DNA of 16,789 nt, from contig JAHDFG010000016.1 in NCBI GenBank assembly GCA_020628265.1, positions 1-16,789 on the forward strand, read 5' to 3'. The notes under the pieces are model-generated. The model was not told where the DNA came from, did not search any database, and saw only the letters and a program-made list of their open reading frames with translations. The first letter of the stretch is position 1. Each line of letters starts with the position of its first letter. Shown here piece by piece: positions 7,592 to 14,059 of this stretch. The position numbers and the translations under genes are program-made. This DNA comes from Pseudooctadecabacter sp. (GTDB taxonomy: Bacteria > Pseudomonadota > Alphaproteobacteria > Rhodobacterales > Rhodobacteraceae).

Positions 7592-8095
7592 ATGCCATAC
7601 GAATGGATCGCCCCCGAAGACCCGGCACCCAAATCGGCCCCCGCGGCAGAGCTACATCTTTGGCCCTACCGGTCCCTGCTGCGCCGCGACTTCGTGACGT
7701 TCATCGCTGCCACGGCTGCGATGGTCCTACTGCCCCTGATCGCCGTTATGGGCTCCCCCGTCCTTTGGGGCCTCCTGCCCTTCTTTGCCATCGCTGTGGG
7801 TGGCATCTGGTACGCCCTGCAACGGAATCAAAAGGACGGCGAAATCCTTGAAGAGCTGCGCATCTGGCCCGACCGCATAACGCTGGATCACACCCACCCG
7901 CGCCGAGGACACCTGAAATGGGAGGCCAATCCCTACTGGGTGCAAGTCAAACTCGACCCCCACCACGAAAAGACGCCGAACTACCTGACCCTGAAAGGCA
8001 GCGACCGCGTGGTTGAACTGGGCGCCTTCCTGACCGAAGACGAACGCGCCGCCCTCTACGATGAAGTGGACCGCGCGATCCGCGCCGTTCTTTAG
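7592..8095 (+). CDS. DUF2244 domain-containing membrane protein
   Basis: A 167-aa protein of the DUF2244 family (PF10003), whose function is unknown. Two hydrophobic segments (about residues 35-53 and 57-75) form a likely hairpin in the membrane. They are followed by a soluble region of about 90 residues containing LRIWPDRITLDHTHPRR and W110 and W116. The ATG at 7592 has GAAGGA eight bases upstream. The family often lies near cytochrome oxidase genes in alphaproteobacteria, as here, hinting at a role connected with the oxidase. The ctaD terminator makes co-transcription unlikely. It ends in a helical region rich in acidic residues (TEDERAALYDEVDRAI). Confidence 0.88.
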   Translation: MPYEWIAPEDPAPKSAPAAELHLWPYRSLLRRDFVTFIAATAAMVLLPLIAVMGSPVLWGLLPFFAIAVGGIWYALQRNQKDGEILEELRIWPDRITLDHTHPRRGHLKWEANPYWVQVKLDPHHEKTPNYLTLKGSDRVVELGAFLTEDERAALYDEVDRAIRAVL

Positions 8096-8206
8096 GGCCG
8101 CAAACGGTTCGCAAGACCTACAACTCCCAACTTGGCCCTCCGGCTGCCCGCTCCAATCATCACATTTCGGGTCGCCCAGACCAGCAGGGCGCGTTAGGCA
8201 TTTCCC

Positions 8207-9103
8207 ATGACCGCGCAACGCATCATCCCTGCCCGCACATGGGCCGAGCTTTTCCTGCTGGCCCTCATCTGGGGCGGATCGTTCCTTGCCATTCGGCTGG
8301 CACTGGATGAGGTCCCGTTTGTGACATCGGTCGCCCATAGGGTCTTCTGGGCGGCCCTGATCCTGTGGGGCTACGTCTTCCTGCGCGGGCTTCAGTTGCC
8401 AACGCGGCGATCCGACTGGACCGCGCTTTTCGTCATGGGCCTTTTGAACAACGTTATCCCGTTCAGCCTAATGGCGTGGGGGCAACTTCATATACCCACC
8501 GGCCTCACATCCGTTTTCAACGCCGGAACCGCGATCTTTGGGGTCGTGGTCGCAGCCCTACTTTTGGCAGACGAACGGCTGACGGCCCGCAAAGCGATCG
8601 GATCAACAATCGGGTTCCTCGGCGTGGCCACCGCCATCGGCCTCGACGCTTTGCGGGATTTCGATGTGACCTCACTGGCTCAGCTTGCCGTGATCGGCGG
8701 CACCATATCCTACGCCTTTGCCAGTGTTTGGGCGCGGGTGAAGATGGCACATCTGTCACCGCAGGTCGCCGCGGCGGGCATGTTGACCGGATCAGCTGTT
8801 GTCATTGTTCCCGCCGCCTTCCTTATGGACGGGGTTCCGTCGTTCGATCTAAGCCTCACCGCCATAGGCGCAATCGCCTACTACGTGATCTTTGCGACCG
8901 CCGGAGCCTATTTGCTCTACTACCGCATCCTTGCCGCTGCAGGCTCAGCCAATACGATGATTGTCACCCTTCTGATCCCGCCCGTCTCGATCGTGCTGGG
9001 CGCTTGGGTGCTGGACGAAAACCTGTCGCCGAATGTCTACGCTGGCCTCGGGTTGCTCGCCCTTGGCCTCATCATCCTCGACGGACGTCTGTTGCGTCGC
9101 TAG
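8207..9103 (+). CDS. EamA-family (drug/metabolite superfamily) transporter
   Basis: A 298-aa inner-membrane protein with about ten predicted helices arranged as two EamA repeats (about residues 12-140 and 155-292). The family hallmarks are visible: LIWGGSFLAIRLAL in the first helix, an AGTAIFGVVVAALLLADERL segment closing the first repeat, and LLIPPVSIVLGAWVLDENL in the second. Family members export amino acids, metabolites or drugs, but the substrate cannot be read from the sequence. The ribosome binding site is poor (TTAGGC region). The 111-bp gap before it holds no clear promoter or terminator. Its TAG stop overlaps by 3 bp the stop of the convergent small gene, through a shared CTAG at 9100-9103. 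Confidence 0.93.
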   Translation: MTAQRIIPARTWAELFLLALIWGGSFLAIRLALDEVPFVTSVAHRVFWAALILWGYVFLRGLQLPTRRSDWTALFVMGLLNNVIPFSLMAWGQLHIPTGLTSVFNAGTAIFGVVVAALLLADERLTARKAIGSTIGFLGVATAIGLDALRDFDVTSLAQLAVIGGTISYAFASVWARVKMAHLSPQVAAAGMLTGSAVVIVPAAFLMDGVPSFDLSLTAIGAIAYYVIFATAGAYLLYYRILAAAGSANTMIVTLLIPPVSIVLGAWVLDENLSPNVYAGLGLLALGLIILDGRLLRR

Positions 9104-9282
9104 TCCTTGCTCTCCGGCAAATCCTCGCGCGGGGTTGAGGCCATCTCCTCAAGCTCCGCTTCGGACATGCTGTCATACATATCCTTCGAAGCCCCCTGCA
9201 GATCACCGACTTTCGCGTCGCCTCGCTTGGCCGCCAATGCTGCACCGGCGGCCTTTTGCTGGGCTTTGGATTTGGCCTTCAT
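9100..9282 (-). CDS. small DUF3008-like protein
   Basis: A 60-aa, highly charged protein starting MKAKSKAQQKAAGAALAAKR. It continues with DLQGASKDMYDSMSEAELEEMAST, which matches the pattern of the DUF3008 family of small bacterial proteins (function unknown). There is no signal peptide or membrane segment; the lysine-rich N-terminus and acidic C-terminus suggest a soluble, perhaps nucleic-acid-associated protein. Its ATG overlaps the stop of the preceding 57-aa gene as ATGA, so translation is probably coupled. Its stop shares CTAG with the convergent EamA gene. Confidence 0.8.
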   Translation of the reverse strand: MKAKSKAQQKAAGAALAAKRGDAKVGDLQGASKDMYDSMSEAELEEMASTPREDLPESKD

Positions 9283-9452
9283 GCCTCTTTCTCCACGACG
9301 CCTAAGGACGCAAGCGCCTTGAGGTCGTCACAGCTCAGCCCATGGTACATCTCAACCTGAAGCGGGCTCAACCGGTTTGCATCCAGTTCCCCCCGACGGG
9401 CTTGCAACACGATGTGGGCATTCATGCGATGCGGTGCGAATGAAAAAGACAT
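9279..9452 (-). CDS. small hypothetical protein, 57 aa
   Basis: I do not recognise this protein. It begins MSFSFAPHRMNAHIVLQARR and contains LDANRLSPLQVEMYHGLSCD followed by a short helical end. The open frame extends ten codons further upstream to a TTG. I chose the ATG at 9452 because GGGAGGA stands nine bases before it, inside the upstream extension. Its TGA overlaps the next ATG in an ATGA. It lies 66 bp behind the yqeY-like gene on the same strand, so the three may form one operon. One cysteine and no membrane segment are seen. Confidence 0.75.
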   Translation of the reverse strand: MSFSFAPHRMNAHIVLQARRGELDANRLSPLQVEMYHGLSCDDLKALASLGVVEKEA

Positions 9453-9518
9453 GAGCGTTTCCTCCCAAAAACAGTCTTGCAATAACGCACCACTCCCGAT
9501 TTGGTTCCGAAAAAATAA

Positions 9519-9977
9519 CTAGCCCAATTTGGCCTTTACCATCGGACCGGCTTTGCCGAAATCCATCTGGCCCGTGTACTTGGCCTTCAGCGCGCCCATG
9601 ACCTTGCCCATATCGCGGATGCTGTCTGCGCCGACCTCGGCAATGGCGGCCTCAACGGCTGCCGCAGCTTCGTCCTCGGACAACTGGCGCGGCAGGAATT
9701 CCTCGATGATCGCGATTTCCGAGCGTTCCTTCTCGGCCAGCTCAAGCCGCCCGCCCTCTTCATAGACCTTGGCGCTTTCCTGACGCTGTTTCACCATCTT
9801 GCCCAAGATGCCTAGAACAGCATCGTCACCCACACCTTCATCCTGACCCTCGCCCCGCGCCTCGATGTCACGGTCCTTGATGGCTGCATTGATCAGCCGC
9901 AGCGTTGCAAGCTTGTCGGCCTCTTTCGCCTTCATTGCTTCCTTCAGGGCCCCATTGACCCGAGCGCGCAATTCCAT
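9519..9977 (-). CDS. GatB/YqeY domain-containing protein
   Basis: A 152-aa, mostly helical protein of the YqeY family, related to the C-terminal tRNA-binding domain of GatB. It begins MELRARVNGALKEAMKAKEA and has the family blocks LATLRLINAAIKDRDIEARG, ILGKMVKQRQESAKVYEEGG, EEFLPRQLSEDE and MGKVMGALKAKYTGQMDFG. The role is not well established; by similarity it may act with tRNA or aminoacyl-tRNA amidation. The open frame extends 24 residues upstream, but the family starts at the ATG at 9977, so I use that. It is transcribed away from carA across a 205-bp divergent region and leads two small genes. Confidence 0.93.
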   Translation of the reverse strand: MELRARVNGALKEAMKAKEADKLATLRLINAAIKDRDIEARGEGQDEGVGDDAVLGILGKMVKQRQESAKVYEEGGRLELAEKERSEIAIIEEFLPRQLSEDEAAAAVEAAIAEVGADSIRDMGKVMGALKAKYTGQMDFGKAGPMVKAKLG

Positions 9978-10084
9978 GTCATCATCCAGTGCTGTGAGCG
10001 GTAACGTAAGATCGCACACTACCCGATCTGCCGCGCGGAAAACAAGCATTCAAGGCGCGCGTGGTGCAACGTCACACAGGCACC

Positions 10085-10113
10085 TTGACCCGTCCTGCCA
10101 CGCCCCTTAGAAC
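10085..10113 (+). promoter_or_regulatory. candidate promoter of carA
   Basis: TTGACC (10085-10090) and TAGAAC (10108-10113) are separated by 17 bp. The -35 matches TTGACA at five of six positions. Transcription would start near 10120, leaving a leader of about 60 bases before the chosen carA start and placing the in-frame upstream TTG at 10123 at or next to the transcript end. Confidence 0.5.
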
Positions 10114-10182
10114 GCGGACAATTTGGCTGGCAGCGCGCCGATGCCGGCCCAGATCAACGTCACATATCGGGGGATACGACAG

Positions 10183-11343
10183 ATGACAGGCACCAGCAAA
10201 CCAACCGCATGCCTCGTATTGGCCGATGGGACCGTCTTTTACGGTCAGGGGTTTGGCGCGGTTGGCCAGACCGTCGCCGAATTGTGCTTCAACACCGCCA
10301 TGACCGGCTATCAGGAAATCATGACCGACCCGTCCTATGCGGGCCAGATCGTGACCTTCACCTTCCCTCATATCGGCAACACCGGCGTGAACCCCGAAGA
10401 CGACGAAACAGCCGATCCCGTGGCCTCCGGCATGGTGGTCAAATGGGACCCGACCCTGCCCAGCAACTGGCGGTCTGTGGAACAGCTTGAAGACTGGCTG
10501 GAAAAGCGCGGCCGCATCGGCATCGGCGGCGTCGACACCCGCCGCCTGACCCGCGCGATCCGCCAGCAGGGCGCGCCCCACGTGGCGCTGGCCCACGACC
10601 CCAACGGCAACTTCGACATCGAAGCGCTGGTCGCCGCCGCCCGTGACTTTACAGGCCTTGAGGGGCTGGATCTGGCCAAGGACGTCACCTGCGCCCAATC
10701 CTACCGCTGGGATGAAATGCGGTGGGCCTGGCCCGAAGGCTTCAAGCGGCAGGAAAACCCTGTCCATAAGGTCGTGGCGATTGATTATGGTGCCAAGCGC
10801 AACATCCTGCGCTGCCTCGCCTCTGCAGGTTGCGACGTGACAGTTCTGCCCGCCACCGCGACCGCCGAAGAGGTGCTCAGCCACAATCCCGACGGTGTGT
10901 TCCTGTCCAACGGCCCGGGCGACCCCGCCGCCACCGGTGAATATGCCGTCCCCATGATCCGCGAGGTTCTGGAAAAGGACCTTCCTGTCTTCGGCATCTG
11001 CCTTGGCCACCAGATGCTGGCGCTCGCCTTGGGTGCCAAGACGATCAAGATGAACCACGGCCACCACGGCGCCAACCATCCGGTGAAGGATCACGACACC
11101 GGCAAGGTCGAAATCACCTCGATGAACCACGGCTTCACGGTCGATGCCCAATCCCTGCCCGACGGGGTGCGCGAAACCCACGTGTCGCTGTTTGACGGGT
11201 CAAACTGCGGCATCGCGCTGGACGGCAAGCCTGTCTTCTCCGTGCAGTACCACCCCGAAGCCTCCCCCGGCCCGATGGACAGCTACTACCTGTTCGAACG
11301 GTTCTCTGCCGCGATGGCCGAAAGGGCCTCTGTCAAAGCCTGA
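10183..11343 (+). CDS. carA: carbamoyl phosphate synthase small (glutaminase) subunit
   Basis: Hydrolyses glutamine and channels ammonia to CarB for carbamoyl phosphate, used in arginine and pyrimidine synthesis. The 386-aa product (E. coli 382) has the N-terminal CPSase domain (about 5-135, with TGYQEIMTDPSYAGQIVTFT and GVDTRRLTRAIR). A class I glutamine amidotransferase domain follows (about 195-375). Its triad is C273 in GICLGHQ, H357 and E359 in QYHPEASPGP, all offset by four from the E. coli residues. The frame is open back to 10123, with an ATG at 10141. I chose 10183 because GGGGGA lies about nine bases upstream and the family begins here. carB is not adjacent, as is common in alphaproteobacteria. 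No clear terminator follows. Confidence 0.98.
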   Translation: MTGTSKPTACLVLADGTVFYGQGFGAVGQTVAELCFNTAMTGYQEIMTDPSYAGQIVTFTFPHIGNTGVNPEDDETADPVASGMVVKWDPTLPSNWRSVEQLEDWLEKRGRIGIGGVDTRRLTRAIRQQGAPHVALAHDPNGNFDIEALVAAARDFTGLEGLDLAKDVTCAQSYRWDEMRWAWPEGFKRQENPVHKVVAIDYGAKRNILRCLASAGCDVTVLPATATAEEVLSHNPDGVFLSNGPGDPAATGEYAVPMIREVLEKDLPVFGICLGHQMLALALGAKTIKMNHGHHGANHPVKDHDTGKVEITSMNHGFTVDAQSLPDGVRETHVSLFDGSNCGIALDGKPVFSVQYHPEASPGPMDSYYLFERFSAAMAERASVKA

Positions 11344-11361
11344 CGCGACGGCTGGTCGGAA

Positions 11362-11370
11362 TTATCCACA
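11362..11370 (+). promoter_or_regulatory. perfect DnaA box
   Basis: TTATCCACA matches the consensus DnaA-binding nonamer exactly. It is intergenic, 18 bp after the carA stop and 65-73 bp before the glycosyltransferase start, and only 3 bp from the CtrA-type box. A lone box suggests transcriptional control rather than an origin. Confidence 0.55.
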
Positions 11371-11373
11371 GTA

Positions 11374-11389
11374 TTAACGCACCATTAAC
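11374..11389 (+). promoter_or_regulatory. CtrA-type binding site TTAA-N7-TTAAC
   Basis: TTAA at 11374-11377, seven bases, then TTAAC at 11385-11389 matches the alphaproteobacterial CtrA consensus at every fixed position. It lies in the 91-bp gap before the glycosyltransferase, about 46-61 bp upstream of its start. TTAA is uncommon in this GC-rich window, which makes a chance pair at the right spacing less likely. Confidence 0.6.
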
Positions 11390-11391
11390 CG

Positions 11392-11423
11392 TTCCTGCCC
11401 CAATCTGAAACTTGGGACAGGAA
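11392..11423 (+). promoter_or_regulatory. leader hairpin before the glycosyltransferase gene
   Basis: TTCCTGCCCCAA (11392-11403) pairs with TTGGGACAGGAA (11412-11423) at 11 of 12 positions around an eight-base loop. It ends 11 bases before the start codon. Its right arm contains an AGGA, and the GGTGGA ribosome binding site lies just outside. No T-run follows, so it is unlikely to be a carA terminator. It could modulate translation, or be a DNA-binding dyad. Confidence 0.55.
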
Positions 11424-11434
11424 ACGGTGGAACC

Positions 11435-13354
11435 ATGTCATTGGTCTTCAGCACGCGGCGCGGGCGCTCGGCGCTCGGCAAAGGGGATGTTTCTGCACGT
11501 GTTGCAGAACCGCGTGGCGTCGCCGACGTGCTGCCACCTCGCTCGCTTGAGGACATACAGGCCTTCGCCACGGCCGAGAAAGCCGCCCGTGACAAGCTGG
11601 CCCTGTCCGACGCGCTGCAAAATCAAACACTTGCAGAACGCCGTGCGGGCCAGATCGGGACGACCGTCGTGGACCCGATCGAAACCCCGCCCGACCCCCG
11701 CCTGATCGCAACCTTTGGCCACGACAGCTGTCTCAAACACAGGGTCATCCCATGGCGGGCGACCTCCGGCCGTGTCACGGTCATTGCCGCCTCCCGCGAA
11801 CGGTTCTTGCGGGTGCGTGATGCGCTCACCGTCCTGTTTGGTCCGGTTTATCTGGCGATTGTGCCCGCAGATGTGCTGGATTCCACTCTCAGCCGGATGT
11901 GCCACAAGACTCTGATGAAAAACGCGGAATTGCGGACGCCCGCCCATGAATCCTGCCGCGATTGGGACAGCGGCAAGGCAGGCCGTTGGGGCGCAGCTAT
12001 CATCTTGGCCCTGATTGCCTGCTTTATTGTCTGGCCACAGACAAGCTTCCTGATCCTATGCGGATGGGCCGTGCTGACCCTCGTCCTCAACACGATCCTG
12101 AAGGCCGTCTCGGCCATCTTCCACCTCTTTCCCCGACCGCAAGCACCTGTAGCCGCAAACCCGCAACTGGCGGTGCTGCCCATCGTCACCATCCTTGTGC
12201 CACTCTTTCGCGAACGCGATATCGCAGGCGCATTGGTCAGGCGGTTGTCCCGCATCGACTATCCCGTGGACCGGCTCGATGTCTGCCTTGTGCTTGAGGC
12301 CGATGACGGGACCACGCAACACGCCCTTACAGATGCGACCCTGCCGTCATGGATCAGGGCGATCAAAGTGCCCTTGGGGACGCTGCAAACCAAACCAAGG
12401 GCGCTGAACTACGCCCTGAACTTCGCCAAAGGGTCCATTGTCGGCGTCTACGATGCTGAAGACGCGCCCGCGCCGGACCAAATCAGAAAGGTCGTCCACC
12501 GTTTCGCCCAACGCTCGCGTGAGGTGGCGTGCCTTCAGGGGCGGCTCGATTTTTACAACGCACGGTCCAACTGGCTCGCCCGCTGTTTCACGGCGGAATA
12601 TGCGACATGGTTCCGCATCATTCTTCCGGGTCTGGAACGGCTCGGTCTGGCCATCCCCTTGGGCGGCACGACACTCTTCTTCCGCCGCGATGTGCTGGAG
12701 GAGTTGGGCGGCTGGGACGCGCACAACGTCACCGAAGACGCCGATCTGGGCATCCGCCTGACCCGCCACGGCTACCGCACTGAAATCATCGACACCGTCA
12801 CGCAGGAAGAGGCCAACGCCCGCGCGTGGCCATGGGTCAAACAACGCTCCCGCTGGCTCAAGGGCTACGCGATCACCTACGGCGTCCACATGCGCAATCC
12901 GGTAAAGCTCTGGCGTGACTTGGGGCCCTGGCGGTTTTTCGGGGTTCAGCTGCTCTTCGCCGGAACAATCAGCCAGTTCATTCTGGCCCCCCTGCTGTGG
13001 TCCTTCTGGCTGATGGTCTTTGGCGTCCCTCATCCGCTGGACGGGGTCATGACCCAGCCCGCAGCCTTGACCCTCGCAAGCGTGTTCCTTCTGTCCGAGG
13101 TCATCGGGATCAGTGTCGCGGCGCTGGCTGTCACAGCAACCGGCAAGCCGGAGCTGATCAAATGGACACCCACGCTACACTTCTATTTCCCGTTAGCGGC
13201 GCTGGCCGCCTACAAAGGCGTCTTCGAATTGGCGACGCGACCCTTCTACTGGGACAAGACGGCCCATGGCATCTTTGCCGAAACAGAAGAGGCCGAGGGT
13301 GAGGCAGCTACTCTCCCGCCTCGACCGCTTCTGCATCCAGTCGCAGGCGAATGA
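11435..13354 (+). CDS. membrane glycosyltransferase family 2 with GspE_N/MshEN-like N-terminal region
   Basis: A 639-aa polysaccharide synthase-like protein. Residues 1-65 are charged and poorly ordered. Residues about 70-158 (IGTTVVDPIETPPDPRLIAT to VPADVLDSTLSRM) resemble the GspE N-terminal/MshEN fold. Two helices (about 185-205 and 207-228) precede a GT2 domain (about 248-480). That domain has D290/D291 (EADDGT), DAED 340-343, the base motif TEDADLG (434-440) and QRSRW (470-474), the D,D,D,QxxRW pattern of processive synthases. Three to four helices follow (about 500-530, 545-566 and 578-597). It probably uses a nucleotide sugar to make an exported polysaccharide; the sugar is unknown. 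It resembles proteins annotated XagB-like. The ATG follows GGTGGA. Its last 47 bp overlap the convergent GntR gene. Confidence 0.9.
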   Translation: MSLVFSTRRGRSALGKGDVSARVAEPRGVADVLPPRSLEDIQAFATAEKAARDKLALSDALQNQTLAERRAGQIGTTVVDPIETPPDPRLIATFGHDSCLKHRVIPWRATSGRVTVIAASRERFLRVRDALTVLFGPVYLAIVPADVLDSTLSRMCHKTLMKNAELRTPAHESCRDWDSGKAGRWGAAIILALIACFIVWPQTSFLILCGWAVLTLVLNTILKAVSAIFHLFPRPQAPVAANPQLAVLPIVTILVPLFRERDIAGALVRRLSRIDYPVDRLDVCLVLEADDGTTQHALTDATLPSWIRAIKVPLGTLQTKPRALNYALNFAKGSIVGVYDAEDAPAPDQIRKVVHRFAQRSREVACLQGRLDFYNARSNWLARCFTAEYATWFRIILPGLERLGLAIPLGGTTLFFRRDVLEELGGWDAHNVTEDADLGIRLTRHGYRTEIIDTVTQEEANARAWPWVKQRSRWLKGYAITYGVHMRNPVKLWRDLGPWRFFGVQLLFAGTISQFILAPLLWSFWLMVFGVPHPLDGVMTQPAALTLASVFLLSEVIGISVAALAVTATGKPELIKWTPTLHFYFPLAALAAYKGVFELATRPFYWDKTAHGIFAETEEAEGEAATLPPRPLLHPVAGE

Positions 13355-13958
13355 TAAACGCCTTTGAGATGTGATCGCGAAGCGCCTTGTCCGCCGCATC
13401 CCCGTCGCCGTTTTCAATCGCCGTTACAATGCGTTCGTGTTCTTCCAGCGTATCGGTCGGCCGTCCTTCCACTGCGATCGACGTCGAGGCCAGCAATGCC
13501 ATGGACCGGTGCACAAGGTCCAACTGCTGCACCAAAAACCGGTTGTGACTGGCAAGGTGGATTTGCTTGTGAAACCGCCGGTTTGCGCGGCTCATGGCTT
13601 CGGGATCGTTCAGCAGCGCGCGGTCAGACTCCAGCATATCGCGCAGCACCGCGAGTTCCTCAGGCGTGGCATGACGGGCGGCCAGACGCGCGGCCAGCCC
13701 CTCAAGCGCGCCGCGCACCACGTAAAGCTCGCTCAATTGGCTATGATCCAAAGACGCCACGATCAGGGAGCGTCCGTCGCGGGTCAAAAGGCTTTGGGTT
13801 TCTAGCCGCTGCAGCGCTTCCCGAATGGGCGTGCGGGACACACCAAACCGGTCCGCCAACTCGCTCTCGACCAGCCGACTGCCCGGCTTGTAGACGCCCG
13901 TGTCAATCGCCTCCAGAATAAGTTCATAGGCATCGCGATGGGGGGATCGGGCTTCCAT
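13308..13958 (-). CDS. GntR-family transcriptional regulator, FCD subfamily
   Basis: A 216-aa DNA-binding regulator. The winged helix-turn-helix spans about residues 8-72 (SELADRFGVSRTPIREALQRLE is the recognition region). The helical FCD ligand domain spans about 78-210. It shows the usual spaced histidines, FHKQIHLASHNRF, EEHERIVTAIENGD and the final RDHI, suggesting a metal-bound small carboxylate effector. The frame is open 16 codons further up to 14006. I prefer the ATG at 13958, since the family normally begins close to the HTH and the upstream stretch contains operator-like TGGTATACGA. The ribosome binding site (TTGGACAG) is modest. It overlaps the end of the glycosyltransferase gene by 47 bp and is divergent from the nucleotidase gene. 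The target genes are unknown. Confidence 0.92.
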   Translation of the reverse strand: MEARSPHRDAYELILEAIDTGVYKPGSRLVESELADRFGVSRTPIREALQRLETQSLLTRDGRSLIVASLDHSQLSELYVVRGALEGLAARLAARHATPEELAVLRDMLESDRALLNDPEAMSRANRRFHKQIHLASHNRFLVQQLDLVHRSMALLASTSIAVEGRPTDTLEEHERIVTAIENGDGDAADKALRDHISKAFIIRLRLDAEAVEAGE

Positions 13959-13990
13959 GGGCTGTCCAATCAAGTTTACAGTTCCCACAG

Positions 13991-14020
13991 TGGTATACGA
14001 TTGCATCCCGTTGTATCAAC
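13991..14020. promoter_or_regulatory. candidate GntR operator pair in divergent promoter region
   Basis: TGGTATACGA (13991-14000) resembles the TNGTATACNA-type operators of FCD-group GntR regulators. A second, weaker copy, TTGTATCAAC, begins at 14011, exactly 20 bp away, so both would lie on the same face of the helix. They sit between the GntR gene and the divergent nucleotidase gene, where autoregulation would be expected. Confidence 0.4.
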
Positions 14021-14059
14021 CCTCTCGCATCCCGAACCGAAAGAACCTATGCAGGACCC

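Noticed and set aside
9978..10049. N-terminal extension of the YqeY-like protein
   Set aside because: The family starts at MELRARVNGALKEAM; the extra 24 residues are unlike the family and lie in the divergent promoter region.
10123..10182. N-terminal extension of CarA
   Set aside because: The TTG at 10123 coincides with the expected transcript start, and CarA length and ribosome binding site favour 10183.
10072..11181. 369-aa open frame on the minus strand opposite carA
   Set aside because: Low-complexity Gly/Val/His composition typical of an antisense frame of a GC-rich gene; carA is certain on the other strand.
11362..11389. Replication origin at the DnaA box
   Set aside because: Only one perfect box, no AT-rich unwinding region and no dnaA, parAB, hemE or rpmH neighbour; a regulatory site is simpler.
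11392..11423. Terminator of carA
   Set aside because: The stem has an internal mismatch and is followed by acggtgg, not a T-run.
13959..14006. Upstream start of the GntR gene at 14006
   Set aside because: Would place the operator-like GTATAC element inside the coding region and add 16 residues not usual before the HTH; not fully excluded.
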